Shown: positions 62,733-64,000 of the stretch, in pieces
Position numbering within the stretch: position 1 is the first letter of the stretch
Layout: every line of letters starts with the position of its first letter
NCBI RefSeq assembly: GCF_001458415.1
Contig: NZ_CYSD01000012.1
Location: 124,001 to 188,000, forward strand
DNA from: Tritonibacter multivorans
GTDB lineage: Bacteria; Pseudomonadota; Alphaproteobacteria; Rhodobacterales; Rhodobacteraceae
DNA: 64,000 nucleotides
Reading direction: 5' to 3'
The notes under the pieces: model-generated
Told to the model about the DNA's origin: nothing
Database searches by the model: none
The model's input: the letters and a program-made list of their open reading frames with translations, nothing else
Position numbers and translations under genes: made by a program

Positions 62733-62789
62733 CGGGGGCGCCGAACCAAAGGTTCGGCGCCCCCGCTGTCGGATCGCGGCAGCGATCCG
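62733..62789. terminator. Two adjacent hairpins between scoB and the convergent gene
   Basis: A perfect 15-base stem (CGGGGGCGCCGAACC / GGTTCGGCGCCCCCG, loop AAA, 62733-62765) and a second perfect hairpin CGGATCGC-GGCA-GCGATCCG (62770-62789). Neither has a T-run, so they may act as bidirectional transcript ends or 3'-end stabilisers. Confidence 0.55.
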
Positions 62790-62822
62790 AAACCTCACGC
62801 TCCGGCACCTGCGGCAGGGCCG

Positions 62823-63722
62823 TCAGTTCATACTGTGGAAAATGCACCCGTCCGAAATCATGATCGGTGGAGTCCGACAGAGACTGCGCGCCATCTGATA
62901 GGCCGCCAGCACTTTGGGCACATAGTCCCGCGTCTCCGTATAGGGCGGCACCCCGTCATGATCGCGCACGGCACCAGGGCCCGCATTATAGGCCGCCGCA
63001 ACCAGCATCGGGTCACCTCCGTACAGGGCCATCAGCTGGTCGATGAACCGCACGCCACCTGCAATGTTGTCCTTTGGGGTAAAAGGGTCCGTGACCCCAT
63101 GTTCGACTGCTGTTTCGGGCATCAGTTGCATAAGCCCCTGCGCCCCTGCACTGCTTACAGCATCCGCCCGTCCCGAGGATTCCACCGCGATCACCGCCAG
63201 GACCCAGGCTGGCGACACCTGCGTACCCAGGGTGCCCGTCAGAATATCAATGCCGTATGCATTCACAATGTCCTGCATCTGCTGCAGTCGCGGGGCTGTG
63301 ACCTCGGGATGAGCGGCGATCACCTCTAGCGCAGTCTCCAGCCGCCCGGCGCTTGCTGCCTCCAATGCTGGCGAGACCTCTTCCCAAAACCATGCGAAGC
63401 GCGCCTCTTGCGGCACGGGTGTCGCTGCGGTGCTGTCTGTTTCTTCTGCGGGCGGATCGTCGCTCTCTGTCCGTCTCGACAAACGCGCCGCCTGTTCCGC
63501 AGGATCAATCTGAATAGTGATCAACCGCCCGCTGCCGGGTTTTGGTGGGCGGATACGTTTAGCGGTGAAATCATCATACTTGGAGGCTGCCTCGGCTGGG
63601 GCTGCATCTTGTGCGGCCAGAGGCTCAGCCGTGAGCGCAAGCACCGTGGCACAAACACAGACGCCGCTCCACCAGATCCTGTCCGCCCAAGACCCAGCCC
63701 GTTGTGGCGATCGAGGCGCCAT
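62823..63722 (-). CDS. Lytic transglycosylase (SLT domain)
   Basis: 299 residues from ATG 63722, with an N-terminal signal-anchor segment (WSGVCVCATVLALTAEPLAA). After a low-complexity linker the SLT domain begins about 165: AVIAVESSGRADAVSSAGAQ with catalytic E181, GLMQLMPETA and AAYNAGPGAV. Cleaves murein glycan strands. The frame is open to 63884 but that part is not family-like; no strong ribosome site distinguishes them. Convergent with scoB. Confidence 0.9.
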   Translation of the reverse strand: MAPRSPQRAGSWADRIWWSGVCVCATVLALTAEPLAAQDAAPAEAASKYDDFTAKRIRPPKPGSGRLITIQIDPAEQAARLSRRTESDDPPAEETDSTAATPVPQEARFAWFWEEVSPALEAASAGRLETALEVIAAHPEVTAPRLQQMQDIVNAYGIDILTGTLGTQVSPAWVLAVIAVESSGRADAVSSAGAQGLMQLMPETAVEHGVTDPFTPKDNIAGGVRFIDQLMALYGGDPMLVAAAYNAGPGAVRDHDGVPPYTETRDYVPKVLAAYQMARSLCRTPPIMISDGCIFHSMN

Positions 63723-64000
63723 CGCATGCGAGTCGTCTTTCGTAGTGGCAAACAGCGCTTCAGCACGATTCCCCGCCCGATTCTGGGCATCTGACCGTAA
63801 ATTCGCGTGTATTTGGCCGCAAAGGGACAGGAATCCGGGCAAGAGCGCGGATGGAATCCCACTTAACTCTGTTTTTTTGCCCATTTTACCCTGCCTTGCC
63901 TCAACTCCAGTTTAGGAAAGTTCTAACGAAACGCCCACAAATGAGCAGGGAATCTGTCAAAATCGCCTCATTTCCCACCATTGCGTGGCAGACTTGCTGC

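Overview
The window is chromosomal DNA of a marine Alphaproteobacterium, most likely a Rhodobacterales (Roseobacter-group) species. The evidence is high GC content, dense short operons, an aa3-type cytochrome c oxidase split into a lone ctaD and a ctaC-ctaB-ctaG-ctaE cluster next to tldD, Rhodobacterales-type orphan families (DUF2244, DUF6446, Hint-domain protein), and FNR/FnrL-type boxes. No species can be named from the sequence alone. I see no integrase, transposase, phage gene, CRISPR array, rRNA or tRNA; this is core chromosome with small accessory patches.

Layout. 1-2.2 kb: lipB 3' end, a DUF2306 membrane protein, a membrane-anchored LytTR regulator and a HIT hydrolase. 2.3-7.5 kb: ctaD behind a perfect FNR-type box, DUF2244, a methyltransferase, yqeY and carA. 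7.5-12.6 kb: a processive GT2 glycosyltransferase, a GntR regulator, a HAD nucleotidase, a small membrane protein and a UbiH-type hydroxylase. 12.6-16 kb: class V aminotransferase, two overlapping Lrp/AsnC regulators, and ilvC divergent from them. 16-20.2 kb: folB-folP-glmM and a SleB/CwlJ-type hydrolase. 20.4-28.2 kb: a divergent pyruvate phosphate dikinase, glyS, DUF6446, marC and glyQ. 28.5-33.5 kb: a secreted protein whose serine-protease domain lacks its triad, then rpiB, SDR, DUF1178, EcsC and GNAT genes. 33.6-42.7 kb: tandem flavin reductases with an acetyltransferase, a SulP transporter, pentapeptide protein, TPMT, a DUF2938/MerR pair, mtnP, DUF418 and LysE. 42.7-43.2 kb: a small AT-richer island with a ribbon-helix-helix protein, stacked palindromes and a 38-residue ORF. 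43.3-50.3 kb: apt, an FAD oxidase, an MBL protein, GNAT, an M16 peptidase, thrC and SURF1. 50.4-55.6 kb: ctaE-ctaG-small gene-ctaB-ctaC and divergent tldD. 56-64 kb: dprA, topA, a Hint protein, scoAB and a lytic transglycosylase.

How the parts fit. The strongest shared theme is aerobic respiration: ctaD at 2.5 kb and the ctaC-B-G-E block at 50-54 kb encode the catalytic core plus heme and copper assembly of one oxidase. Each is preceded by a perfect TTGAT-N4-ATCAA box, so a single oxygen-responsive regulator could control both. Other groups are amino-acid and one-carbon biosynthesis (carA, ilvC, thrC, folBP), translation (glyQS, yqeY), envelope (glmM, two murein hydrolases, GT2), purine salvage (apt, mtnP) and ketone-body/acetoacetate use (scoAB).

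The most unusual items are the triad-less protease-like protein, a FolB with a C-terminal amino-acid-kinase-like half, the RHH/palindrome/38-aa module, a short repeat that sits directly behind stop codons in gene orientation, and the paired FNR boxes. I found no clear multi-gene novel system such as a defence island or biosynthetic cluster.
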